A DNA stretch of 18,162 bases from Profundicola sp964553105. GTDB taxonomy: Bacteria; Bacteroidota; Bacteroidia; Flavobacteriales; Weeksellaceae. Shown one piece after another: positions 1 through 7,603 of this stretch (position 1 is its first letter; the number at the start of each line of letters is the position of its first letter). The position numbers and the translations under genes are program-made. Location of the stretch: positions 1 to 18,162 of the forward strand of contig CAZKJO010000041.1 in assembly GCA_964553105.1 (NCBI GenBank), in the 5' to 3' direction. The notes below the pieces were generated by a model. That model saw only the letters and a program-made list of their open reading frames with translations, was not told the DNA's origin and searched no databases.

Positions 1-17
1 AACTCCTTTAAAAATCG

Positions 18-24
18 TACCTTG
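18..24 (+). promoter_or_regulatory. possible degenerate -7 promoter element for uvrA
   Basis: TACCTTG followed by C resembles the Bacteroidota -7 element TAnnTTTG with one T missing. It lies 21 bases before the uvrA ATG, close to the distance seen for other promoters in this window. The matching -33 region would fall at or beyond the window edge, so it cannot be checked. Confidence 0.25.
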
Positions 25-45
25 CACGCCGTTTTCTAAACACTT

Positions 46-2844
46 ATGACAGTTAAAAATTCGACATTCAATCCTAAAACAGATATTCAAATTATTGGAG
101 CAAAACTCCATAATCTTAAAAATATATCACTCACTATTCCTAAGAATAAATTGGTGGTTATCACTGGTTTATCGGGGTCGGGTAAGTCAACTTTAGCTTT
201 CGATACGCTTTATGCAGAGGGGCAAAGAAGGTATGTTGAAAGCCTGTCTTCCTATGCACGACAGTTCTTGGGACGATTAGATAAACCTCAAGTTGATCAA
301 ATTAAAGGAATTGCACCAGCCATTGCAATTGAACAAAAAGTAAACTCCACCAACCCTCGTTCAACGGTGGGTACAACTACCGAGATTTATGACTATTTAA
401 AACTTCTTTACGCCAGAATTGGTAAAACTTATTCGCCAACCTCTGGACAAGAAGTGAAGAAGGATACGGTTACCGATGTTATTAATTTTATTCAAGCTTT
501 AAAAGAAGGAACCAATGTGGTTTTAGGATCTCCTTTGTTAGTGGCAGAGGATAGAACTTTTAAACAACAATTAGAAATTCTTCAGCAGCAAGGTTTTCAA
601 AGGGTTGAGGTTGCTGGTCAAATGCAGAAAATTGAAAATTTAATCGATTTTAATTTTGAGCCAACAGATGATATGGAAGTTAATCTTATCATCGACCGTG
701 TGACGACGCAAAACGACGAGGATTTCTATCATCGTTTAGCGGATTCTGTTCAAACTGCTTTCTATGAAGGTAAAGGTGAACTTTTCCTAAGAAATGTAGA
801 TGAAGGAAGTTTTCATGTATTTTCGAATAAATTTGAATTAGACGGGATTGATTTCACAGAACCGAATGTTCATTTCTTTAGTTTTAATAATCCATTTGGA
901 GCTTGTCCTACATGTGAAGGCTACGGTAAAATAATTGGAATCGATACGGATTTAGTCATTCCTAATAAGAGTTTATCAATCTATGAAGATGCTGTAGTTG
1001 CTTGGAAAGGTGACAAAATGAGCGAATGGAAAAATGAATTTATTCGACATTCAGATAAATTAGATTTCCCTATTCATAAGCCATATTTTGAGCTATCAGA
1101 AGAACAAAAAGATATTCTGTGGCATGGTAAGGCTAACTGGGAAGGATTGGATAGATTCTTTCAAATGCTGGAGGAAAACACCTATAAGATTCAATACCGC
1201 GTAATGTTATCTCGCTATCGCGGAAAAACAATTTGTCCTACTTGTAAAGGAAAGAGACTTAGAAAAGAAACCGATTACGTTAAAATTGGCGGGAAATCTT
1301 TGTCGGATTTGGTGAATCTTCCCTTAGATGAATTGCAGGTTTTCTTTCAGGAATTAGTTCTTAACGATTATGATAGTGCAGTAGCCAAGAGAATTCTATT
1401 AGAAATTGAGAATAGAATCCAGTTTTTAATCAATGTTGGTTTAAGCTACTTAACTATTAATAGAACCTCAAACACGCTTTCTGGTGGTGAATCACAGCGA
1501 ATTAACCTAGCAACTTCTTTAGGAAGTAGCTTGGTGGGAAGTATGTATATTTTAGACGAACCTTCGATTGGTTTGCATTCTAAGGATACGGAAAGCTTGA
1601 TAAAAGTTTTAAAACAACTTCGTGATTTGGGGAATACGGTGATCGTGGTGGAGCATGACGAGGATATCATTCGTCAGGCTGATCATATCATAGACATTGG
1701 ACCAGAAGCTGGAACTTATGGTGGAGAAGTTGTGTTTGAAGGTAGTTTCGATGAATTAATGAAGTCGAATACGCTAACGGCTGATTACTTTAACCATAGA
1801 AAGGAGATTGAAGTTCCGAAGGATAGAATTAAAATTAAAAATTCAATTTTAATCAAGGGTGCACGCGAACATAACTTAAAGAACATCGACGTAGAATTGC
1901 CGTTGAACATGTTGACGGTGATTACAGGCGTGTCTGGTTCGGGTAAGTCTACTTTAATCAAAGATATTGCTACACCGGCCTTACAGCGAGAATTAGGCAT
2001 CTATGGAAACAAAATTGGTGACTTTGAGAGTTTAGAAGGTGATATTAAAAAAGTTGAAGCCATTGAATTTATTGATCAAAATCCAATTGGTAAATCCTCG
2101 CGTTCGAATCCAGTGACGTACACCAAAGCATACGATGATATTCGATTGTTGTTCTCCAGAACTAAATTAAGCAAAGTAAGAGGATACCAACCTAAACATT
2201 TCTCTTTCAATGTAGATGGCGGTAGGTGTGATGAGTGTAAAGGAGAAGGAAGTATTACCATCGAAATGCAGTTCATGGCCGATGTTACCTTGGAATGTGA
2301 AGTATGTAAAGGAGCTAGGTTCAAGAAAGATATATTAGAAATTAAATTCGAAGGAAAAAACATTGCAGATGTGCTTCACATGACGGTAGATGATGCCATT
2401 GAATTCTTTAATAAACATGGAGAAACTAAAGTCACTGACAAGTTGCAAGCCTTGCAAGACGTTGGTTTAGGTTATGTTCAATTAGGTCAATCCAGTAGCA
2501 CTCTGAGTGGTGGAGAGGCGCAGCGAATCAAGTTAGCATCTTTCTTAACCAAAGGAACTTCAAGCAAGAAGACATTATTTATTTTTGATGAACCTTCCAC
2601 AGGATTGCATTTTCACGATATTAAAAAGTTGTTAGCTTCCTTAAGAGCCTTAATCGAAAACGGTCATTCAGTTTGGGTGATAGAACACCAACCAGATATC
2701 ATTAAAACCGCCGATTTTATTGTGGACTTAGGTCCGTTAGGTGGAAAACATGGTGGTGAATTGGTTGCGGTGGGAACTCCAGAAGCTATTGTTAAGAATG
2801 AGAAAAGCCTTACGGGGAAATACCTTGCAGAGAAATTGGTTTAA
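46..2844 (+). CDS. uvrA: excinuclease ABC subunit A (UvrA)
   Basis: DNA-damage recognition ATPase of nucleotide excision repair; it works as a dimer with UvrB in the cytoplasm. At 932 residues it matches the usual UvrA length (about 940). It shows the tandem ABC ATPase layout: Walker A at residues 41-48 (GLSGSGKS) and again from 628 (GVSGSGKS), ABC signatures LSGGESQR from 478 and LSGGEAQR from 820, and Walker B DEPS(I/T)GLH in both halves. Two zinc modules are intact: C287/C290 with C397/C400, and C728/C731 with C751/C754, the second with the typical 19-residue spacing between pairs. The ATG at 46 gives an N-terminus of about 15 residues before the conserved IxxxGAxxHNLKN block, normal for the family. 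It converges with the permease gene downstream. No key residue is missing. Confidence 0.98.
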   Translation: MTVKNSTFNPKTDIQIIGAKLHNLKNISLTIPKNKLVVITGLSGSGKSTLAFDTLYAEGQRRYVESLSSYARQFLGRLDKPQVDQIKGIAPAIAIEQKVNSTNPRSTVGTTTEIYDYLKLLYARIGKTYSPTSGQEVKKDTVTDVINFIQALKEGTNVVLGSPLLVAEDRTFKQQLEILQQQGFQRVEVAGQMQKIENLIDFNFEPTDDMEVNLIIDRVTTQNDEDFYHRLADSVQTAFYEGKGELFLRNVDEGSFHVFSNKFELDGIDFTEPNVHFFSFNNPFGACPTCEGYGKIIGIDTDLVIPNKSLSIYEDAVVAWKGDKMSEWKNEFIRHSDKLDFPIHKPYFELSEEQKDILWHGKANWEGLDRFFQMLEENTYKIQYRVMLSRYRGKTICPTCKGKRLRKETDYVKIGGKSLSDLVNLPLDELQVFFQELVLNDYDSAVAKRILLEIENRIQFLINVGLSYLTINRTSNTLSGGESQRINLATSLGSSLVGSMYILDEPSIGLHSKDTESLIKVLKQLRDLGNTVIVVEHDEDIIRQADHIIDIGPEAGTYGGEVVFEGSFDELMKSNTLTADYFNHRKEIEVPKDRIKIKNSILIKGAREHNLKNIDVELPLNMLTVITGVSGSGKSTLIKDIATPALQRELGIYGNKIGDFESLEGDIKKVEAIEFIDQNPIGKSSRSNPVTYTKAYDDIRLLFSRTKLSKVRGYQPKHFSFNVDGGRCDECKGEGSITIEMQFMADVTLECEVCKGARFKKDILEIKFEGKNIADVLHMTVDDAIEFFNKHGETKVTDKLQALQDVGLGYVQLGQSSSTLSGGEAQRIKLASFLTKGTSSKKTLFIFDEPSTGLHFHDIKKLLASLRALIENGHSVWVIEHQPDIIKTADFIVDLGPLGGKHGGELVAVGTPEAIVKNEKSLTGKYLAEKLV

Positions 2845-2862
2845 TTAAAGTTTAAAAACAAC

Positions 2863-2882
2863 AAATCAATAGAATTTGATTT
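2863..2882. terminator. weak AT-rich hairpin between convergent genes
   Basis: AAATCAA at 2863-2869 pairs with TTGATTT at 2876-2882 across a 6-base loop. It lies in the 81-base gap between the stop codons of uvrA and the minus-strand permease, where a bidirectional terminator would be expected. The stem has only 7 base pairs and little GC, and no clear T-run follows, so its function is doubtful. Confidence 0.2.
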
Positions 2883-2925
2883 TATATTTAAATTCAATGT
2901 TGCAGAAAGCTATGTTGGTTGAGCT

Positions 2926-3771
2926 TTAAAACTGCAAAAACAAGAGTAGGATAGCTATAGCAGCCAGTAGGATTCCGAAATAGTTTAGTTTATTGAGTTT
3001 CTCTTTAAAAACAAGCGTTCCAATCAAAGTTCCCAGGACAATAACGCCTAAATTCATTCCGGTAAATACCAAACTCGGACTTTCATTCATATATTGATGC
3101 GCCTTGATATAGGTGTAAATATTGGTGAAATTTAAAATGCCCAATACAAATCCTCCCAAGATAGAAGCTTGATTAAACTTGGTTTTACGTATAAACAAAT
3201 AAGCGAAAATCAGTACCGCAGCAACACAGAAAGAGAGTGTTAGGGTTGTACTAAATGCATTGCCCGAGGTGCGAGAAATGAGTTTAAAAATAAGGTCAAT
3301 CACCCCATAGCCCAACCAAACCATCAGGAGAAATATCCATCCTGATTTGGCTTTGGTTTGCGTGGATTGTTTTTTCATTAAAATTAAAATAAGCGCAACA
3401 AAAGCTAAGCCAACCCCGATGAGTTTCTGGGTGGACATAGGTTCTTGCCAAAAATAAAAAGCCACGACCAAGGTTAAGATGAGCGACAATCGTTGTGCAA
3501 TATCGGCTTTAACAATACCTGCTTTTTGCACGGCGGTCCCCATCACGATGAATATCAAGGGGAGCAAAACCCCTAAAGCAGCAAACAACCAGGAGTCTTG
3601 GTTTAAGTTGAATTGACTAAAATCGGGTTGAAGCAGAAAGAAACTTAAAATTATCGCGACAGGATAATTAAAGGCAACCGCTTGTGCAATATCAATTTTT
3701 TGCTTTTTGGCGATTTTCAATAATATCGAAACCGATACGCTGGCAAGAATGCTTATGATAAGATAAATCAA
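2926..3771 (-). CDS. EamA/DMT-superfamily membrane permease
   Basis: Inner-membrane protein of 281 residues made almost entirely of hydrophobic helices, about ten segments, in the two-repeat layout of the drug/metabolite transporter (EamA) superfamily. The C-terminal half carries the typical stretch with 'NLGVIVLGTLIGTLVFKEKL' followed by a last helix ending in LLLFLQF. The substrate cannot be predicted. The start is a TTG at 3771-3769: an in-frame stop lies five codons upstream, no ATG lies between, and the next in-frame Met is deep inside the protein. Starting here gives MIYLIISILASVS, a normal first helix. A -7 motif lies 20 bases upstream. The gene converges with uvrA and diverges from ndk. 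The family call is firm; specificity is unknown. Confidence 0.88.
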   Translation of the reverse strand: MIYLIISILASVSVSILLKIAKKQKIDIAQAVAFNYPVAIILSFFLLQPDFSQFNLNQDSWLFAALGVLLPLIFIVMGTAVQKAGIVKADIAQRLSLILTLVVAFYFWQEPMSTQKLIGVGLAFVALILILMKKQSTQTKAKSGWIFLLMVWLGYGVIDLIFKLISRTSGNAFSTTLTLSFCVAAVLIFAYLFIRKTKFNQASILGGFVLGILNFTNIYTYIKAHQYMNESPSLVFTGMNLGVIVLGTLIGTLVFKEKLNKLNYFGILLAAIAILLLFLQF

Positions 3772-3791
3772 GGCTAAATAATTTTAAGCCC

Positions 3792-3799
3792 CAAAAATA
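3792..3799 (-). promoter_or_regulatory. -7 promoter element for the EamA/DMT permease
   Basis: On the minus strand the sequence reads TATTTTTG, an exact TAnnTTTG match, 20 bases before the TTG start of the permease. I found no TTG at the preferred 17-23 base distance for a -33 box. It supports the TTG start, since the transcript would begin only about 14 bases before it. Confidence 0.55.
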
Positions 3800-3892
3800 A
3801 TAATTAAAACATCAATGACTTCTGTTTTTGAGCTCTAATGGCGTTGTAGATTGTTTAAAGTAAAAAAATATGAAGGAGCAGATGAGGTTTAA

Positions 3893-3923
3893 TTGTCTAA
3901 TCCTTGGATTTCGCTTACTTTTG
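3893..3923 (+). promoter_or_regulatory. promoter of ndk (-33 TTG and -7 TACTTTTG)
   Basis: TTG at 3893-3895, a 20-base spacer, then TACTTTTG at 3916-3923. This fits the Flavobacterium-type consensus TTG-(17-23)-TAnnTTTG. The motif ends 17 bases before the ndk ATG, predicting a short leader of about a dozen bases. Confidence 0.8.
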
Positions 3924-3940
3924 CATAAAATTATAGAAGA

Positions 3941-4357
3941 ATGTCGAATATTACTTTCACAATGATTAAGCCGGATGCTGTTAGAGCAGGAAACATCGGT
4001 GCTATTTTACAACAAATTACGGACGCTGGTTTTGCTATCAAAGCAATGAAATACACTCAGTTGTCTATGGATGAAGCAAAGAAATTTTATGAAGTTCACG
4101 CTGAAAGACCATTCTACGGTGAGCTAGTTGAGTTCATGTCTTCAGGACCTATCGTTGCTGCAGTTTTAGAGAAAGACAATGCAGTTGCAGACTTTAGAGA
4201 GTTAATTGGTAACACCAATCCTGCTGATGCGGCTATGGGAACGATTAGACAAAAATATGCTAACTCTGTAGGTGAAAATGCAGTTCACGGTTCAGATTCA
4301 GATGAGAATGCATTAATTGAAGCTAATTTCCATTTTTCTGGAAGAGATTTTTTCTAA
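3941..4357 (+). CDS. ndk: nucleoside diphosphate kinase
   Basis: Cytoplasmic enzyme that moves the gamma-phosphate of ATP onto other nucleoside diphosphates through a phosphohistidine intermediate, balancing NTP and dNTP pools. The 138-residue length is typical. K10 sits in the conserved TMIKPDAV block, and the signature NAVHGSDSDENA contains the catalytic histidine H116. The (A)ERPFYGELVEFMSSGP segment is also standard. It is a single-gene transcription unit, with a well-matched promoter directly upstream and a hairpin terminator starting 45 bases after the stop. Both neighbours lie on the other strand. Confidence 0.98.
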   Translation: MSNITFTMIKPDAVRAGNIGAILQQITDAGFAIKAMKYTQLSMDEAKKFYEVHAERPFYGELVEFMSSGPIVAAVLEKDNAVADFRELIGNTNPADAAMGTIRQKYANSVGENAVHGSDSDENALIEANFHFSGRDFF

Positions 4358-4401
4358 ATCATGAGTAGCTTTTTATAAAGCATATTGTGATAAAAATATA
4401 G

Positions 4402-4434
4402 ATGCCTCAAAGTTTAATTTTGGGGCATTTTTTT
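4402..4434 (+). terminator. rho-independent terminator after ndk
   Basis: ATGCCTCAAAG at 4402-4412 pairs with TTTTGGGGCAT at 4418-4428 (two or three G-T pairs) around a 5-base loop, followed by a run of seven T (4428-4434). It ends 20 bases from the stop of the convergent UPF0104 gene, so it may also help end that transcript, although the A-run on that side is less regular. Confidence 0.85.
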
Positions 4435-4454
4435 ATCCTTAATAATTTTTAAGA

Positions 4455-5459
4455 TTAAAGGGTTTTAGCTTTCTTAGAACTCTTTTCTATAGACATCATA
4501 ACCAAGGAAACGCCACCCAAAAGAAGTGCTATTAAAGTATGCGGTGTATGAACCAAGAATCCGAAAATAACACCGATCTCGCTGCCCAGGCCAAGGACAA
4601 TAAAACCTAATCTCATTGCGCTATGGAAAGCTCCAATACCACCGCTTGCGGGAATTATCATTCCAATTCCACCTACCAATAAAAGATACAAACCATCTGC
4701 CATCGTAAGATGTGAAGTTTCTGGTAAGGCAAAAACAACCAAATAAGTCATAAAATAATAAAACACCCAAATCAGGATGGTGTAGAAGATAAATAAACCA
4801 CTTTTCTTAAGTTGAAAAATACTTTTTAAGCCTTGTCTTAAACCATAGAGAAAATTTCTAATCTTAGGGAAAATAGCTAAATTTTTAATTTTCTTCCAAA
4901 ATATAATGATAGCTAAAAGCCCAACAAGACTAAATCCACCTATTATAAAAAGTCCTGCGAAAGAGGATTCTGTTTCGCCATCTTGTCTTAAAGCCAAAAC
5001 TTCATTAAATAACTTTAATATTAAATCAAAATTAAAAATGACTGCTAAAAGCCCCATGAAAGACAAGCACAAAAAATCTATCACTCTCTCGCTAATCACG
5101 GTTCCGAAGGATTGATCGACTGGAGTTTTATCTAGTGTGTATAAGGTTGTGCATCTTGCGACTTCGCCCGAACGAGGAATGATTAAATTCCAAAAATAGT
5201 TCATGCAAATTGCATAAAAGGAATGTGAAGATGAGACCTGGTGTCCCATAGGTTCTAGGAGAAGTTTCCAACGTTCACTTCTCAAAGCATAGGCAATTAC
5301 GCCTAAAAGAAAAGATAACAAAATCCACCAATAATTAGCTCTTTGAATCGATTCCCAGGCTTGATTAAAATCAACATCTCGCATCGCCCACCATATCAAA
5401 ACAAGGGCTAGCAATAAAGAAATCGAAACCGTTAAGCCGGTTTTGGCTGATTTTGTCAT
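4455..5459 (-). CDS. UPF0104 / LPG-synthase transmembrane-region family protein
   Basis: Integral membrane protein of 334 residues with about eight hydrophobic segments, resembling the YbhN/AglD-like 'lysylphosphatidylglycerol synthase TM region' family (flippase-like). Family-type stretches include the early helix ending in 'YALRSERWKLLLEPMG', the following 'YFWNLIIPRSGEVARC', and the Gly-rich 'GGIGMIIPASGGIGAFH'. It has no soluble aminoacyltransferase domain, so it is the membrane part alone and should not be called MprF. The ATG overlaps the panD stop by one base (TAATG), so translation is probably coupled to panD. In related flavobacteria, as I recall, this gene commonly follows panD. Lipid transport or flipping is inferred from the family only. 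Confidence 0.85.
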   Translation of the reverse strand: MTKSAKTGLTVSISLLLALVLIWWAMRDVDFNQAWESIQRANYWWILLSFLLGVIAYALRSERWKLLLEPMGHQVSSSHSFYAICMNYFWNLIIPRSGEVARCTTLYTLDKTPVDQSFGTVISERVIDFLCLSFMGLLAVIFNFDLILKLFNEVLALRQDGETESSFAGLFIIGGFSLVGLLAIIIFWKKIKNLAIFPKIRNFLYGLRQGLKSIFQLKKSGLFIFYTILIWVFYYFMTYLVVFALPETSHLTMADGLYLLLVGGIGMIIPASGGIGAFHSAMRLGFIVLGLGSEIGVIFGFLVHTPHTLIALLLGGVSLVMMSIEKSSKKAKTL

Positions 5460-5809
5460 TACATCAATAGGTTGGTTTCTTCATTGGGGAAAACCATTTT
5501 CGGTTGAAAGTCTTGGGCTTCGTCAACTGACATAAAACCATAGGCAATAATAATGATAAGATCACCTTTGGCAACGCGACGTGCCGCAGGTCCGTTCAAA
5601 CAAACTTCTCCTGATCCTCTTTCGCCTTTAATGACATAAGTCTCAAAACGTTCACCGTTGTTGATGTTTACAATTTGAACTCGCTCCCCGACAATTATGC
5701 CAGCGGCTTCTATTAGGTCAGCATCTAAAGTGATGCTTCCGATATAGTTAAGTTCTGCATCCGTAACTCGTACGCGATGGATTTTTGATTTAAATACTTG
5801 GACTAACAT
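5459..5809 (-). CDS. panD: aspartate 1-decarboxylase precursor
   Basis: Pyruvoyl-dependent enzyme that makes beta-alanine from L-aspartate for pantothenate and CoA synthesis. The 116-residue proenzyme has the self-cleavage site G24-S25 in the block LNYIGSITLD; cleavage turns S25 into the pyruvoyl group. The segments NGERFETYVIKGERGSGEV and GPAARRVAKGDLIIIIAYG are typical of PanD. The ATG lies 19 bases after the panC stop, and the stop overlaps the next gene by one base, so all three genes can be read from the panC promoter. A second TAnnTTTG motif ends only four bases before the ATG, which could give a leaderless transcript of its own. Confidence 0.97.
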   Translation of the reverse strand: MLVQVFKSKIHRVRVTDAELNYIGSITLDADLIEAAGIIVGERVQIVNINNGERFETYVIKGERGSGEVCLNGPAARRVAKGDLIIIIAYGFMSVDEAQDFQPKMVFPNEETNLLM

Positions 5810-5813
5810 GCGG

Positions 5814-5821
5814 CAAAGATA
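5814..5821 (-). promoter_or_regulatory. internal -7 element before panD (possibly leaderless)
   Basis: On the minus strand this reads TATCTTTG, an exact TAnnTTTG match, in the panC-panD gap. Only four bases (CCGC) separate it from the panD ATG. Since initiation in this promoter class occurs a few bases past the motif, transcription would start at or next to the ATG. No TTG lies at the preferred -33 distance. Confidence 0.45.
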
Positions 5822-5828
5822 AAATTAT

Positions 5829-6671
5829 TTAAACGATTTTTAAGTTATCAATTAACCTAATATCACCTGCATATACAGCAATAAATGCACGAATGTCCTC
5901 AGCTTCGTCCCAAGATGAAATGGGTTCAAGGTTTTTTTCGTCACAAATCATTATATACTCTAGCTCTAAATCGTTGCTCAAAAAGAACTCCTCGGCCTTG
6001 TGAATGCACTCTTCTACCGTAAATTCTAGTTTCCAATCCTTTAATAAATTCAATAATTTATAAATCTGCGGAGCTTCTGCTAGGTATTCAGGTTTTAATC
6101 GGGCATTTCTGGAACTCATCGCCAAACCGCTTTCTTCTCTGAAAATAGGCATCGGCTGAATTTGAATAGGATAGTTCTTAAGTTTTACCAATTCTTGAAT
6201 AATTCTAAGCTGCTGAAAATCCTTTTCTCCGAAATAAGCTTTATCAGGCTGAACAATATCAAAAAAGCGTGAAACGATAGTAGCCACACCATCAAAATGA
6301 CCTTTCCTGAATCTACCTTCCATAACTTGATCTAAGCCATTAAAATCAAATGATTCCGAGCTTAGACTTTCTGGATACATATCTTCTACACGAGGAAAAA
6401 AGACAGCATCGCAGCCAACGCTTTCTAATAATTGCGCGTCTTTATCAATATCTCTAGGGTATTTCTCTAAGTCTTCGGGATTATCGAATTGGGTGGGATT
6501 CACAAAAATGCTACATATAGTAATATCATTTTGTGATTGACTTTTTTTTATAAGCGAAACATGTCCCCTATGTAATGCACCCATGGTCGGCACGAAGCCT
6601 ATCGTGTTTTGGGCGTCCTTTTGTTGCGCAACCCAAGCCTCTAAGCTACGTCTATCATGAAATATCTGCAT
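5829..6671 (-). CDS. panC: pantothenate synthetase
   Basis: ATP-dependent ligase joining pantoate and beta-alanine to form pantothenate, in the cytoplasm. The 280-residue length is normal. The nucleotide-binding motif PTMGALHRGH is at residues 28-37 with H34 and H37, followed by the FVNPTQFDNPEDLEKYPRD block. Further on are DGVATIVSRFFDIVQPDKAYFGEKDFQQL and the KMSKS-like MSSRN at 185-189. All are conserved positions of the family. It is the first gene of a minus-strand unit with panD and a UPF0104 membrane gene, and shares a 120-base divergent promoter region with the GT5-like gene. panB (ketopantoate hydroxymethyltransferase) is not in the window. Confidence 0.97.
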   Translation of the reverse strand: MQIFHDRRSLEAWVAQQKDAQNTIGFVPTMGALHRGHVSLIKKSQSQNDITICSIFVNPTQFDNPEDLEKYPRDIDKDAQLLESVGCDAVFFPRVEDMYPESLSSESFDFNGLDQVMEGRFRKGHFDGVATIVSRFFDIVQPDKAYFGEKDFQQLRIIQELVKLKNYPIQIQPMPIFREESGLAMSSRNARLKPEYLAEAPQIYKLLNLLKDWKLEFTVEECIHKAEEFFLSNDLELEYIMICDEKNLEPISSWDEAEDIRAFIAVYAGDIRLIDNLKIV

Positions 6672-6704
6672 TGGTTTATTCTGTAAAAAGCGTCAATTTA
6701 AAAC

Positions 6705-6733
6705 AAAGCTATGGTTTAGCAAAGCTTTTACAA
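6705..6733 (-). promoter_or_regulatory. promoter of panC-panD-UPF0104
   Basis: Read on the minus strand: TTG (6733-6731), an 18-base spacer, then TAGCTTTG (6712-6705). This matches TTG-(17-23)-TAnnTTTG. It lies 33 bases before the panC ATG and almost touches the oppositely facing promoter of the GT5-like gene, so the two directions may compete for polymerase. Confidence 0.7.
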
Positions 6734-6743
6734 TGATTTTTTG

Positions 6744-6751
6744 TACTTTTG
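6744..6751 (+). promoter_or_regulatory. -7 promoter element for the GT5-like/DUF4270/glmS operon
   Basis: TACTTTTG followed by C, an exact TAnnTTTG match and identical to the ndk element. It lies 40 bases before the ATG at 6792, predicting a leader of about 35 bases. No exact TTG is seen at 17-23 bases upstream. Confidence 0.65.
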
Positions 6752-6791
6752 CATCCTATTAATAACTTACCTAAAGAAATAAAGCTATATT

Positions 6792-7586
6792 ATGCGGATT
6801 TTGTATGTTTCTACGGAACTTGTACCGTACACACCAGAAAACACTTTGTCGGAGGCTTCATTGGAAATTCCAAAGCTTATGCACTCAAAAGGCAATGATG
6901 TTCGGATTTTTATGCCTCGTTTCGGAACGATAAACGAAAGAAGACACCAATTACATGAAGTAATTCGTTTATCTGGTATGAATATGATCATTAACGATAT
7001 GGATCAACCTTTAATCATCAAAGTGGCGTCTTTGCCAAATGAGAGATTGCAGGTTTATTTTATTGACAACGAGGAATATTTTAAGCGTAAAGGAATTTAT
7101 GCAGATAAAGCAGGTGAGTTTTACCCAGATAACGATGAGCGTTCAATTTTCTTTGTAAAAGGAATCTTAGAAACCATCAAAAAGCTAAACTGGAAGCCTG
7201 ACGTGATTCATGCTCAAGGCTGGATGTCAGCTTTAATGCCATTATATCTAAAAAAATATTATGCAGATGATGCCTTCTTTGATGATGTAAAAATGGTATT
7301 CTCTGTTTTTGATAATCCATTTGATGGAGAATTAAACGAGAAGATGATCGATAAAGTCCATTTCGATGGTATCTCTAAAGATGACTTAAAACACTTAGAA
7401 AAACCGACTTTTGAAAATTTATTAAAAGTTGGAATCGATAATGCAGATCTAGTAGTTCAAGGCGATGAGGTATTGCCAGAGGACATTATGGAATATATCG
7501 AGAAGAGTAAGAAAGAATTTAAACCACATCAAGCTCCCGAAGGTTTGTGCGATATCTATCCCACACTTTGCGAAGAGGTTGAATAA
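6792..7586 (+). CDS. short GT5-like (glycogen/starch synthase N-domain) protein, possible pseudoenzyme
   Basis: 264 residues resembling only the N-terminal Rossmann half of GT5 glycogen synthases (GlgA, about 475 residues). It begins MRILYVSTELVPY and continues with the family-like DVRIFMPRFG and YPDNDERSIFF blocks. The ADP-glucose-binding KxGGL stretch that should follow the first strand is replaced by 'PENTLSEASLEIPK'. The usual HAHDW reads HAQGW, and the usual VHN near residue 175 reads VFDN. The C-terminal GT-B domain is absent. The ORF ends cleanly, 17 bases before the next gene, so this is not a recent truncation: short versions of this length are, as I recall, normal in flavobacteria beside panC and DUF4270 genes. 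Automatic annotation would probably say 'glycogen synthase'; I would not infer that activity. Cytoplasmic; no signal peptide. Confidence 0.85.
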   Translation: MRILYVSTELVPYTPENTLSEASLEIPKLMHSKGNDVRIFMPRFGTINERRHQLHEVIRLSGMNMIINDMDQPLIIKVASLPNERLQVYFIDNEEYFKRKGIYADKAGEFYPDNDERSIFFVKGILETIKKLNWKPDVIHAQGWMSALMPLYLKKYYADDAFFDDVKMVFSVFDNPFDGELNEKMIDKVHFDGISKDDLKHLEKPTFENLLKVGIDNADLVVQGDEVLPEDIMEYIEKSKKEFKPHQAPEGLCDIYPTLCEEVE

Positions 7587-7603
7587 ATAACTGAATAACC
7601 AGA

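Noticed and set aside
1446..2363. Several minus-strand open frames inside uvrA (and similar ones opposite glmS, MFP and RND)
   Set aside because: They mirror conserved codons of well-supported genes, show no recognisable protein features and have no promoter-like motif or coherent layout.
4455..5459. UPF0104 gene as lysylphosphatidylglycerol synthase (mprF)
   Set aside because: Only the membrane part is present; the soluble aminoacyltransferase domain needed for lipid lysylation is absent.
6792..7586. The GT5-like gene as a truncated or frameshifted glgA pseudogene
   Set aside because: The reading frame is intact, the stop is followed closely by the next gene, no C-terminal GT-B remnant is seen downstream in any frame, and the length agrees with what I know of flavobacterial homologues.
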